Notes: a model not told the origin generated them from the sequence alone. A stretch of DNA of 15,677 bases from Flavobacteriales bacterium (GCA_027488055.1 JAIYCK010000231.1:1-15677); one strand, 5' to 3'; positions 1-9,054 are shown, counted from the stretch's first letter. A program made the numbers and translations.

Positions 1-9
1 AATAGAAAA

Positions 10-2367
10 TCAATCTCTGGCGGAGCGGTTGTATATGACATAACCAAACGAGAAGATAAAACTATAAGGCTGTTCCTTTTTATCGTAGTAATTTAAACTG
101 ACACTTACAGGTCCAAGTGGTGAGTGATACACCAAGGCACCTGCCAATTGATAGCGCTGTTCGAGCTTATAATCGAAAGAGGGGCGATTATCCTCCGATT
201 GCACAATGCGTCCAAAGGCATTGAATACATGTGCTTCTGTTCGAATATCCAGATTTTTATTGAGGCTAGTGACGGCCATGAGTCCGCCCGCTGCGTAATT
301 ATACGCGCGAAACTGCGGCATGAAAAAAGTACTGCTCTCCGGAAGAGGCTGAAAAGCGGGAGCCATGATCGAACTGGCAATGTAATTGGTGAAAAAATCC
401 TGTGTACTTGCCACTCCCTCCAACTCAAATCCCAAATGCACTCGCGATAAGTGTGCAAAGTAATTTACGTAACACGCCTTGGCCGTGACCCAGCGATGAG
501 TGTGTCGAATGGTATCGCGTGATGCACTGGTATTGCCGCCAATGGTCAACTCTTCGCCATTGGTGTATTTCACACTCAACTTGGTCAATGTCCCCTTGTT
601 AGCGAATTGTTTTCGATTGAGTGTATTGCGTTCCCATGCCAAGCGGATGATGGCTGCATTGAACTCGCTGCGATCCGCAGTGTCCACGGACAAAAACTGT
701 TGGGTTTGATAATACTCATCGAATTGATGCGTATAGATAAAATCTGCCCTAAAAATACCTTTGTTACCTGCAGGAGTGGAAAGCGACAATTCACCATAAC
801 GCTCATTGAGCAGGACGTAGGAAGGTTTTACATCTTCAAAAAAGGTGGCTAAACTCTTGTAGTAATCCCACCGATTGAGGTAAAAACTTGCATGCAAGGC
901 CATTGGAACACGCCCTGGAATATCCCAGCGCACGCCCCCCATGGCAGAGCCATAGTACCGGCCAAAATAACTATTACCGTGGAGAGTGAGGGCTGTATTG
1001 CCCAGCACATTGTAACGTAGACCTACAAAACCAGTATTGATAGATCGAGACGAAAAAACACCTCCGAAATTCAAGAGGATTTTGTTTTCACGTCGGATGT
1101 CCAAGGTGAGCTTATACTTATTCGTGGCCTTGTTGAAGGAAGTCGTGGGAAAAACCGATTTGATTTTATCGTCATCGAAAATGCGCACATAGGTTCCTTT
1201 CAATTCATTCAAAAAAAACTCGCGATCCTTTCTTCCCAAAAATTTGTTGACATAGGCCTTTTGTCCACGATCCACTCCAAGCACCTCGATCTCTCCAACG
1301 GGTGCTTTGACGAATTTCGCTTTGAATGCTTTGCGACGCGCTATCAACTCATTGGGATTGCTGAGCTGTGGCACCAATTCCAAAATGGAAGGCAAACTAT
1401 CCATTGTTGTGGCAAAGCCGCCGTTGATCGCCTCATCCAACATTTGATAATCGAAGGTGCCCACATGTTGAACATTCGGTTCAACTACGATCATTTCTGG
1501 ACAAATCTTAGCGACCTCTGCCCGAAACAAAATCATGCTTCGCAGCTGAGTAAATATATCTTCTTCATTCGGGGCAATTGGCGAGCCACTCACATTGCAA
1601 CCAATGATGACATCCGGTGCAAATTCCTGGTACATCACGTCCGCAGGGAAATTGTTGTAAAGTCCACCATCAAACAACAGCGAACCATCAATCTTCAATG
1701 GAGGCAAATAAAAGGGATAGGTGCTGCTTGCGCGAACCGCCACATTCAGCGGTCCTTGCCGAAATATGATTTGTTGTTTGTTCTCGACGTCGGCTGCCAA
1801 ACAACGAAAAGGCACAAATAAACTATCAAATGAACCTCCTGATACCGCATCCGCTTGGTACAATCCCTCCATCAATTCCCAATCCAATAGAATAGGATCA
1901 ATGAGACTGCCTGGAAATACCGATGGGATCAGTCCGCCTTTTGCCAATTTGATATTGGCCATGGAAGCATCTTTGTTGTCATTTTTAAAGAAAAATCGAT
2001 ATTCCTCTCCAATGACTCCCGTAGCCATCTTCAAAAACTGCTCGCTTCTAACATACTTCTCGATCTCGTCGGCAGAATAGCCGGTTGCATATAAGCTCGC
2101 CACAATGGCGCCCATACTTGTGCCGCCTATATAGTCAATGGGAACATTGTTTTGCTCCAACGCTTTGATAAAACCTACATGGGCCAAGGCTGTTGCTCCA
2201 CCACCACTCAAAACGACGGCCACCTTTTGACCCATTGCATGAGGGGTTGTCCATCCAACAAGCATCATAAATGCGAGGAATTGGATACGGATATGCTGAA
2301 CTGCTTGAATCAAATTATTCAAATTGTCGGCGAAGTTCAGGACATTCGTCCACTTAGCCTCCTTCAT
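10..2367 (-). CDS. Patatin-like phospholipase with C-terminal Omp85-type outer-membrane barrel
   Basis: A predicted serine lipid acyl hydrolase exported to the outer membrane. The patatin domain spans about residues 48-340. It has a glycine-rich oxyanion-hole segment (G55-G57, then A58 T59 A60), a GTSMG nucleophile elbow with Ser84, and a DGG motif whose Asp233 completes the Ser-Asp dyad. Residues about 355-430 look like a POTRA-type linker. The remainder, to residue 785, is rich in alternating aromatic and polar strands and resembles the BamA/TamA-like barrel found on Bacteroidota patatins and on PlpD-type (type Vd) proteins. Family knowledge suggests phospholipase activity; the target lipid is unknown. 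The start at 2367 gives a long n-region of about 26 residues before the hydrophobic stretch near residues 28-45, so a later start at Met34 or Met35 is possible. It follows the barrel gene by 31 bases and is probably the last gene of the operon. The final Gly of GGGxxG is replaced by Ala. Confidence 0.92.
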   Translation of the reverse strand: MKEAKWTNVLNFADNLNNLIQAVQHIRIQFLAFMMLVGWTTPHAMGQKVAVVLSGGGATALAHVGFIKALEQNNVPIDYIGGTSMGAIVASLYATGYSADEIEKYVRSEQFLKMATGVIGEEYRFFFKNDNKDASMANIKLAKGGLIPSVFPGSLIDPILLDWELMEGLYQADAVSGGSFDSLFVPFRCLAADVENKQQIIFRQGPLNVAVRASSTYPFYLPPLKIDGSLLFDGGLYNNFPADVMYQEFAPDVIIGCNVSGSPIAPNEEDIFTQLRSMILFRAEVAKICPEMIVVEPNVQHVGTFDYQMLDEAINGGFATTMDSLPSILELVPQLSNPNELIARRKAFKAKFVKAPVGEIEVLGVDRGQKAYVNKFLGRKDREFFLNELKGTYVRIFDDDKIKSVFPTTSFNKATNKYKLTLDIRRENKILLNFGGVFSSRSINTGFVGLRYNVLGNTALTLHGNSYFGRYYGSAMGGVRWDIPGRVPMALHASFYLNRWDYYKSLATFFEDVKPSYVLLNERYGELSLSTPAGNKGIFRADFIYTHQFDEYYQTQQFLSVDTADRSEFNAAIIRLAWERNTLNRKQFANKGTLTKLSVKYTNGEELTIGGNTSASRDTIRHTHRWVTAKACYVNYFAHLSRVHLGFELEGVASTQDFFTNYIASSIMAPAFQPLPESSTFFMPQFRAYNYAAGGLMAVTSLNKNLDIRTEAHVFNAFGRIVQSEDNRPSFDYKLEQRYQLAGALVYHSPLGPVSVSLNYYDKKEQPYSFIFSFGYVIYNRSARD

Positions 2368-2398
2368 TTATATTAAAAAACGATAAAGAATGCTCAAA

Positions 2399-4189
2399 TT
2401 AAAATGAATACGAGGCGCCCATCATCGCTACAAAGGTCTGTGTGGGGAATCCACTATAACGCTGATACTTCATAGCCAAGGCATTATTCATCGCCACCCA
2501 AGCACCCAAACGTTTGTTATATCGATACTCTACCTTCAGGTTGACATCTGCAAAACCTTTGAGTATATGATCATATGTGTTGCCATCGACTGGTTCGATA
2601 CCATGGATTGGAGCCAGTGACCTCGCCCATCGGTCACCAATGTAAAATACATCTAAGTTCACAATGAATTTATTCTTCAAACTATATTGACCATTGGCGA
2701 GTACTTTGAGATTGGGCTGGTTCCATGGATGCGCTTGATTGCCTGCATTGTAGGAAAAATAATCTGCTCTTACATTGGCTTTCCACTTTTCTCCGGCATA
2801 TACGGCAAGTTCACCATGAAAATTGAAGGCTGTCAAATCATCATATAACACCGTGAACATATTGCCCCAACTATAGAAACCCGCATTGCTGAAGCTCAAT
2901 GTATCATTGATGAAATAAGCGAAATTGCTAAATTCTTGATAGTTCACACCCACATTGTAAGAAACGGTTCTACTAATGGCTCCGCCTACTCCGCCGTATG
3001 CATCGATTCGGTTGTTTTTATTTTTCAATCGTGGGAACGATTGGACAAACGGATTTTGTTGGTACAAGCTGTAATAGGTCGTTGGCTCTGTACTGCCTCT
3101 GATACCAGCGTATGGCACAATGATTCCATCGAGAATATTGTAACTGGCTTCGGCCATGGGATAGAAGTGCCCCGGTTGTGAGCTACGACCCTCAATAAAA
3201 ATACCTAGACCCACTTTGGCCCGCAGATCACGCCATGTAGTGGCCGCTGTCGGAATCAACTTAATGATCGCATTGTCCGTATTTCGATCTTCATACTTGC
3301 GATCGCTCGCCGAGTAGGCGAAATCGTCATCTAGGTTGATATTGGTCCCATCCAATCGTGGTCCTTGGAAATTGAATTGATTGTAATTCACACCAAAATC
3401 CACCGCGAATAATGTGCTATCCACCAAGCGTCGGCAGTGCAACAACACATCCAGATTGATCTCCTTGTTATTGATGAAATCGTTGCTTCTTCTAAATTGG
3501 ATGTCTCCGCGGTAATTGTAATCTCCTGTATCGCGCTGGTAGCTCAAAAATGACACGCCCCCTTTGTAAGTATTCATGACTTGCTTAAAGGTCAGAGAAT
3601 CAAAATTTGGTCCTTCGTAGTCATTCTTCACGTCCACACCATACCAGTGCGTCAGGTTGCGATCCCACGACGCATTGGCGAGCAATTGTGTTTTTGTGAA
3701 AAGCCACTTTCCCCACAATTCCAATTGATTGTCGCTGTAACGATCGGGAATAGAATCGGCATCATCCAGATTGACGCCATCGCCGCGCAGCAATTTATAG
3801 TGAACACCAAAGGTGCCCTTCTTGCTTCTACCATCGGTGAAATAGAAATCCAAAGGCAGCGTATTGTAAGTGCCGTAACCCGCCTTGACATAACCGCGAT
3901 AGAGATAAGGTAGCTTTTCTTCTACATTGATTTTAGCCACAGGAATCAGCGCAGGCTCGATGAGCACCACCTTGGGAGTGGGTAGCGTTGAATACTGAAT
4001 GGCGGTCATTTTTACCACACTGTCTTTGGTCAAAGGCGATACCAACAATTTGTTTGCATCACGCAAAAACAATTGTCGATCTCCGTGAAAAGTAGTGGTG
4101 TAGTCGAGTGTGGTGTCGATTTGTGCAACGACCCCAATGCTGCCCATCAAAAAGACGAACAGCACTACCATGTGACTTTGTTTGATCAT
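2399..4189 (-). CDS. Outer-membrane beta-barrel protein, TonB-receptor-like barrel without plug
   Basis: A protein of 596 residues from the chosen start. Residues 1-22 form a clean signal peptide: Lys near the N-terminus, a hydrophobic core MVVLFVFLMGSIG, then VVA before Gln. After a periplasmic stretch of about 75 residues rich in Pro and Val, the chain becomes alternating amphipathic strands with many Tyr, Phe and Asn residues. It ends in the sequence GASYSF, the C-terminal aromatic typical of outer-membrane barrels folded by BAM. I see no plug domain and no TonB box, although proteins of this kind are often named TonB-dependent receptors. The reading frame is open upstream to 4309, with further ATGs at 4255 and 4240; 4255 would overlap the TPR stop codon as AATGACTAA. 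I prefer 4189 because it puts the signal peptide at the N-terminus. It lies between the TPR gene and the patatin gene, so it is probably the membrane partner of the TPR protein. Transported substrate unknown. Confidence 0.85.
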   Translation of the reverse strand: MIKQSHMVVLFVFLMGSIGVVAQIDTTLDYTTTFHGDRQLFLRDANKLLVSPLTKDSVVKMTAIQYSTLPTPKVVLIEPALIPVAKINVEEKLPYLYRGYVKAGYGTYNTLPLDFYFTDGRSKKGTFGVHYKLLRGDGVNLDDADSIPDRYSDNQLELWGKWLFTKTQLLANASWDRNLTHWYGVDVKNDYEGPNFDSLTFKQVMNTYKGGVSFLSYQRDTGDYNYRGDIQFRRSNDFINNKEINLDVLLHCRRLVDSTLFAVDFGVNYNQFNFQGPRLDGTNINLDDDFAYSASDRKYEDRNTDNAIIKLIPTAATTWRDLRAKVGLGIFIEGRSSQPGHFYPMAEASYNILDGIIVPYAGIRGSTEPTTYYSLYQQNPFVQSFPRLKNKNNRIDAYGGVGGAISRTVSYNVGVNYQEFSNFAYFINDTLSFSNAGFYSWGNMFTVLYDDLTAFNFHGELAVYAGEKWKANVRADYFSYNAGNQAHPWNQPNLKVLANGQYSLKNKFIVNLDVFYIGDRWARSLAPIHGIEPVDGNTYDHILKGFADVNLKVEYRYNKRLGAWVAMNNALAMKYQRYSGFPTQTFVAMMGASYSF

Positions 4190-4247
4190 GTTCGAAATAT
4201 GTTTTGGATCAAAGAATGCGATCCGTTGAATGTGATTCATGGTGTGT

Positions 4248-7200
4248 TTAGTCATTGCTTTGTGGTACCAAATCGATTTCGATATCTTGATTGGACTTGG
4301 ATCCTCCATTGGGATTCTTCAGTTCTTCAATTTGCTTTTGTCGCTTCAAGGTTTCCTCTACCACCCATGGCTCTTCTACATTCTGCAGGATCAAATCAGT
4401 TGTGGACTCAGCCTGGACATAATCGGGCATGGCGATGTATATATCGACGAGTAGCAAATAGCCCTTGAATTGGTATTCCTGAAAACCTGAATACTTCTCA
4501 AAAAACTGGAAGATCTCTGTTTCTGCCTTCTTGTATTCTCCCTTCTTATAGATGCAATTCGCGATGCTATACTTCGCTTCAGCAGCGTATTCGCCACCTT
4601 TTTTCATCACTTCCTTAAAGTCTGCGATCGCCGCGTCATAGGCCCCATTGCGCATATCAATTCGAGCTCTCCAAAGCTGAGCAGTGAATTTTATATCCTG
4701 AGGCGTCCCAGCATTCACGAGCACCAATTCAGCGTAGTTGCGCGCTTGGTCAAATCGCTCTAAGAAGTAATTGCAACGCATCAATCCCACTTGCGCCTCC
4801 AATTGGTTGTTCTTGCTCACGGCCTTTTGCTCGAGCTCCGTATAATGCTCCACCGCTTGCGCATAATTTTTCTTATTGTAATTGATGGTAGCCGCATTGA
4901 TCAAGCTGATTTCCAAATACGTTGAGGAGCCTTGTGCAATCACATAATTGTAACTATCCAATGCCTTCTCATTTTCGTCCTTATCATAATAGCAATTCGC
5001 CAAATACCAATGCGCATCCAAGGCATACGCATTGAACTTCTGCAAGTACTCCGTGAGTTTGATGATGGCGGTATTGCAATCCCCTTTTTGCGCATACGAA
5101 GCGGCATTGAGATACACTGAAGTCTCCACCTCGTCTTTGGTGGCTCCTCCGATCGCGATGGCATCCACTTGGAATTCGGGGTCTTCGATTAGCGCCAATC
5201 GACAGATCTGATAGGCATCCTGAAGCACTGGATCATTGGAGTAATTTTTTTTAAGGGTGACCCAATTGGCTTTGGCCAAATCATTGTTTCCTTCCTTGAT
5301 ATGCACCAAACACATATCACGCAGGGCGTACTTCACATAGGACGAAGCTGAATGATTATTGATGATGTCATTGTAGTATGTTTTGGCATCGTTCAAGCGC
5401 TCTTGCGTGAGATAGGTGCGCGCCAATTCATATTTCGCTTCAATCTCAAATTTAGAATCAGGCCGTTCGGATATCAACGATTTTAATACCCACGCCTTTT
5501 TGTCGTATTTACCATCGTATCCATAGCTCATTGCCTTTTGGAACATCGCATAATCCCTTCCATTTTCGTCTTTATCGGCTGCCTTGTCGTAATACGCGAT
5601 CGCTTGAGCAAAATTTTCCATCACAAAAAAACAATCACCGATTCGCATGTTCGCATCGTTGACTTTGGCCGATTCTTGCGCGTGATTTCCATCTACATAT
5701 TTTCTGAACGACGTGCTCGCCAGACCATACTGCTCCTTAGCCACTGGATAATTATCCTCCGAATTCGCCATTTCAAAATAAGAATAACCGATGCCATAAT
5801 GAGCCAAACCATAAACTGGCGTATTGAATGCCCCAGGCTCATTTAAAAATGCATTGTACCGTGTAATGGCATTGCTCCATTCCTTGCGTCGATAGCTTAC
5901 TTCTGCCTTCCAAAATTTCGCCTCAGCATTCAATGAAGGGTTGACATTGTAGGTAAAGACTTTGTCAAACATCTGATCGGCCTCTGGCCACTTCTCGGAC
6001 TGAAACAATTCCACCCCCCTGTTGAAAGCAACTACTTGGTAGGCCTCCTTCACGCGATTGTCTTTGTTTTGAATCTTGTTTAAACTTGCTAATGCGCGAT
6101 CATAATTGCGTGTTTTCATGTACACATTCAGCAAAAACTCGTTTGCCTCATCACGTCGTTTTGAGTTGGGATACTTCTCCAAATACTCTTCAAACGCTGA
6201 AATGGCCTCATGAAACGGATTGTAAGAAAGTTCAAATGCGAGTTTCGCATAATTGAACAATGCATCTTCTTGCAACTCGACATTGTAAGTCATTTTGCTC
6301 GCCTCCGCAAAACCATTGCGCGCATATTCCTTTTGGTTCAATTTCAAATAACACTCTCCAATATTGTAGGATGCCTTTTGAGTCAATTCATTTTCCTCCT
6401 TTTTGCAATTGTTATAGGCGTCAATGGCCTTTTGCCAGGCCGAAGTGCGATGATAGGCATATCCCAATTGATAAAAATCGTCTTGCGTTAACTCAGAGAG
6501 ATTCTTGGAGGCGTGGTATTGTTCCAAATACGGAATGGCTTGCGCATACTGTTCTTTTATGCAATGTGAATCACCAATCAAGCGGGCAATTTCAGGCACT
6601 CTTTTGGTGGCATTGGCTTGTGCCTCGGTCAATGCTTTGGGGCCATATTGCAGCACCTCGTCGTACTTCTTTTGCTTGTAATAAATCTGAGCGATGTAAA
6701 ATGGCATCAGCGGCTTAAAGTTTGGATCATTTTCCAATCGTGTAAATCCTTCAAGTGCGGTTTGCAGGTCATTTTGCTCATAGGCAATGTGACTATAATA
6801 ATAAATGGCTGCCAATTGATATTCACCTTCCTCTTGTTTGGCTTCATACAAATCCTGACGTGCATTGGCCATATCGCCAATTTCCAAACGCGAATGTCCA
6901 CGCTTGTAATAAAATGCAGTCCGCTCTTCTGGTGTAAGTGTCTTTGGGTCAACGAACTCGAACCATTCCAATGTCTTCTTGTAGCTCTTCTTTTTATAGT
7001 TGAATGTGGCTAATTCATAGTACACATGTCCCTTCCAAGGCGAATCAGGATGCTCTTGTACAAACTTCTCCAACTGAAATTCGGCGTCCCGGTGCAAGAG
7101 GTAGAGCGAGCAAATCCCGTTGTAATACTCTGCGTTGATGCGCATAGCATGCTGCGGATTCTTCTCGGCGACGATATATTGTTCAAATTTCTCCTTAGCC

Positions 7201-7337
7201 GCAACAAACTTATCATGATGATATAGCTCCAAGCCTTCGCGATAGAGCGCCGTTGGATCATAGTATGCCATTGGTTTTTGGGCAGGAATGGACCACGCCA
7301 AAATCCCAAGAAGCATTGCAAAAAAGTATTTCAACAT
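4248..7337 (-). CDS. Large exported tetratricopeptide-repeat protein
   Basis: A protein of 1029 residues with a signal peptide (residues 1-19, hydrophobic core FFAMLLGILAW, IPA before Gln20). There is no lipobox cysteine, so it is predicted to be periplasmic and soluble. The rest is an almost continuous array of helical repeats of about 34-38 residues with TPR signatures such as AIDAYNNCKKEE, ALDSYNYVIAQG and YYNGICSLY, and with frequent Tyr-Tyr and Ala-Asn-Cys-Tyr turns. TPR arrays are protein-binding scaffolds; no catalytic domain is visible. The tail after residue about 1000 is polar and probably disordered. It is the first gene of the minus-strand operon, and its stop overlaps one possible start of the barrel gene, which suggests coupled translation and a physical complex. 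Large TPR proteins next to a barrel gene recur in Bacteroidota, but I cannot assign a function. Confidence 0.92.
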   Translation of the reverse strand: MLKYFFAMLLGILAWSIPAQKPMAYYDPTALYREGLELYHHDKFVAAKEKFEQYIVAEKNPQHAMRINAEYYNGICSLYLLHRDAEFQLEKFVQEHPDSPWKGHVYYELATFNYKKKSYKKTLEWFEFVDPKTLTPEERTAFYYKRGHSRLEIGDMANARQDLYEAKQEEGEYQLAAIYYYSHIAYEQNDLQTALEGFTRLENDPNFKPLMPFYIAQIYYKQKKYDEVLQYGPKALTEAQANATKRVPEIARLIGDSHCIKEQYAQAIPYLEQYHASKNLSELTQDDFYQLGYAYHRTSAWQKAIDAYNNCKKEENELTQKASYNIGECYLKLNQKEYARNGFAEASKMTYNVELQEDALFNYAKLAFELSYNPFHEAISAFEEYLEKYPNSKRRDEANEFLLNVYMKTRNYDRALASLNKIQNKDNRVKEAYQVVAFNRGVELFQSEKWPEADQMFDKVFTYNVNPSLNAEAKFWKAEVSYRRKEWSNAITRYNAFLNEPGAFNTPVYGLAHYGIGYSYFEMANSEDNYPVAKEQYGLASTSFRKYVDGNHAQESAKVNDANMRIGDCFFVMENFAQAIAYYDKAADKDENGRDYAMFQKAMSYGYDGKYDKKAWVLKSLISERPDSKFEIEAKYELARTYLTQERLNDAKTYYNDIINNHSASSYVKYALRDMCLVHIKEGNNDLAKANWVTLKKNYSNDPVLQDAYQICRLALIEDPEFQVDAIAIGGATKDEVETSVYLNAASYAQKGDCNTAIIKLTEYLQKFNAYALDAHWYLANCYYDKDENEKALDSYNYVIAQGSSTYLEISLINAATINYNKKNYAQAVEHYTELEQKAVSKNNQLEAQVGLMRCNYFLERFDQARNYAELVLVNAGTPQDIKFTAQLWRARIDMRNGAYDAAIADFKEVMKKGGEYAAEAKYSIANCIYKKGEYKKAETEIFQFFEKYSGFQEYQFKGYLLLVDIYIAMPDYVQAESTTDLILQNVEEPWVVEETLKRQKQIEELKNPNGGSKSNQDIEIDLVPQSND

Positions 7338-7534
7338 TTGAATAAAGGTTAATTTTCCTTGTAGCGAAGATAAAATCGGGCCAAAGTAACCACCCTACCC
7401 GTCCTTAAACTTGCGAACGCTGCAATGTGGATCATTATTACATGCGGCACTGCCTTTGGCTGATCGCCATGAACAAAACGTATAAAAGATTGTAATTAGC
7501 TCATTGGACCTTTGTAGACCTCAGCGACAACTAC
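7338..7534. other. Divergent intergenic region between TPR operon and nnr
   Basis: 197 bases with no ORF of interest; they must hold the promoters for both flanking units. Toward the TPR gene, the minus strand carries TATCTTCG (7372-7365), one mismatch from the Bacteroidota -7 consensus TAnnTTTG, about 28 bases before the ATG. Toward nnr, the plus strand has GACCTTTG at 7507-7514, also one mismatch. Neither has a convincing TTG -33 element at the expected 19-21 base spacing. No operator-like inverted repeat stands out. Confidence 0.5.
7365..7372 (-). promoter_or_regulatory. Candidate -7 box for the TPR operon
   Basis: The minus strand reads TATCTTCG, matching TAnnTTTG at all fixed positions but one. 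The implied transcription start is near 7358, giving a leader of about 20 bases. No clear -33 TTG was found, so this is tentative. Confidence 0.3.
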
Positions 7535-9040
7535 ATGAAGCTATTCACTGCCGACATACAGAAAAAATGGGACCGCCATACCGTGGAAGCCAAGTCCCAG
7601 CGTCCGCTCGACTTGATGGAGTTGGCCGCCGACCTGTGTGTGCAAACCATTTTGGAGTCCGAATACTTTGGACATTACCTGGTGGTCTGCGGCATCGGCA
7701 ACAACGGTGGAGACGGATTAGCCATAGCATGTCTATTGCGTGATGCAGGTATGGTCGTGAATGTGCTTATCGCTGGATCGGCTGACCAAGGCACTCCCGA
7801 ATTCAAAGCCAACCTCAAAAGGGTAATGGATACTGATATTCCTGTGCGCTTTCATACCATGGGATGGTCCATTGATCATCGTCCCGAAACGGTGATCATC
7901 GATTGCATATTTGGAGTCGGTCTGAATCGACCAGTAGAAGGCATACATGCCGACGCCATCATGCGCATCAATATGAGTCAATGTGATGTGATCAGTGTCG
8001 ATGTGCCTTCGGGTATGTTCAGTGATTGGATGATGCCGCAGCAAGGACCAATTGTAAAGGCAAAACTCACCATTGCACTGCATAGTCCCAAGAGGGCCTT
8101 TATGTTTCCAGAAAACGAGGAGTTCATTGGACGCATGCAGATTGTGAGCCTCCTTCTTGACGATGTATTCGAGGCTCAAAACGAGAGCGATGTGCAATAC
8201 TACGAGTGGTTGAATGCTTACAGTGACTACATTCCACGCCCTCTAAATACCTATAAAAACAAATTGGGTCATGGCCTGATCATCGGTGGTTCCATGGGTA
8301 AAATGGGGGCAGTTCTTTTGTCTGCCGAAGCGTGCATGCGCAGCGGTGCGGGCTTATGTACGATGCACATTCCAAGCCATGCGCTCACCATTGCACAGGT
8401 GAGTCTGCGTGAAGCCATGATATCATGTGACCCGTCAGCGGATTATGTGAGCAAAGTTCCCGATTTGCAGCCCTTCCAAGCAATTGGTATTGGCCCAGGC
8501 CTCGGACAAGCCACTGACACGGGGGAGATGCTGCAGGAACTGATCCAGTCTACGTCCATTCCAATGGTGATCGACGCCGACGCATTGAATCTCATAGCCA
8601 GCAAACGTATCTTAAGCCTTTTGCCCCCTTTGAGTATCATCACGCCACATCCAGGGGAATTCGATCGATTGTTTGGCCCGCACACCTCCTCTTTTGAGCG
8701 CGTGCGCACGATGCGCCAAATGGCTCAAATTCATCAATTGGTGATCGTACTAAAAGGACATTACACGGCCATCGCAACACCTGACGGTCAAATTTACTTC
8801 AATGGTTCTGGGGTAAAAGGTCTTGCTACTGCTGGTGCTGGCGATGTACTCACCGGAATTATTACCGGTCTATTGTGCCAAGGCTATGCACCGGAATGTG
8901 CAGCTCGTTTTGGTGTTTTCTTGCATGGAGAGGCGGGCAACCAAGCCAGCTTCGAAATGAGTGTAGAGACCATGCTAGCTTCAGATATCATTCACAATCT
9001 TTCGAAACCTTTCTCCCAACTCAACGAATTTTCACATTGA
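7535..9040 (+). CDS. nnr: Bifunctional NAD(P)H-hydrate epimerase / ADP-dependent NAD(P)H-hydrate dehydratase
   Basis: Repairs hydrated NADH and NADPH: the N-terminal domain (YjeF_N, about 1-215) epimerises R- and S-NAD(P)HX, and the C-terminal domain (ribokinase-like, about 230-495) dehydrates S-NAD(P)HX using ADP. Epimerase motifs are GIGNNGGDG (53-61), DCIFGVG (123-129) and SVDVPSG (154-160). Dehydratase motifs are GGSMGKMGA (251-259), GIGPGLG (318-324), DADALN (348-353), TPHPGE (370-375), LKG (406-408) and AGAGDVLTG (433-441) with catalytic Asp437. The length of 501 residues is normal for the fused form. The start at 7535 gives the family-typical MKLFTADIQKKWD. The loop before the GAGD motif reads GSGVKGLAT, where relatives usually have a GNPGMAT-like sequence. 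It is transcribed alone and faces the yciO-like gene tail to tail, with 39 bases between them. Soluble and cytoplasmic. Confidence 0.97.
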   Translation: MKLFTADIQKKWDRHTVEAKSQRPLDLMELAADLCVQTILESEYFGHYLVVCGIGNNGGDGLAIACLLRDAGMVVNVLIAGSADQGTPEFKANLKRVMDTDIPVRFHTMGWSIDHRPETVIIDCIFGVGLNRPVEGIHADAIMRINMSQCDVISVDVPSGMFSDWMMPQQGPIVKAKLTIALHSPKRAFMFPENEEFIGRMQIVSLLLDDVFEAQNESDVQYYEWLNAYSDYIPRPLNTYKNKLGHGLIIGGSMGKMGAVLLSAEACMRSGAGLCTMHIPSHALTIAQVSLREAMISCDPSADYVSKVPDLQPFQAIGIGPGLGQATDTGEMLQELIQSTSIPMVIDADALNLIASKRILSLLPPLSIITPHPGEFDRLFGPHTSSFERVRTMRQMAQIHQLVIVLKGHYTAIATPDGQIYFNGSGVKGLATAGAGDVLTGIITGLLCQGYAPECAARFGVFLHGEAGNQASFEMSVETMLASDIIHNLSKPFSQLNEFSH

Positions 9041-9054
9041 TCGTGATTCCACGA
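9041..9054. terminator. Small hairpin between convergent nnr and yciO-like genes
   Basis: TCGTG (9041-9045) and CACGA (9050-9054) form a 5-bp stem with a 4-base loop starting directly after the nnr stop codon. Neither strand has a downstream T-run, so it is at best a weak, possibly bidirectional, 3' end signal. Confidence 0.25.

Noticed and set aside
1261..1821. 186-codon open frame on the plus strand opposite the patatin gene
   Set aside because: It lies wholly antisense to a strongly conserved patatin domain, its translation has no recognisable domain and unusual composition (many Cys, His and Arg), and no promoter or start context supports it.
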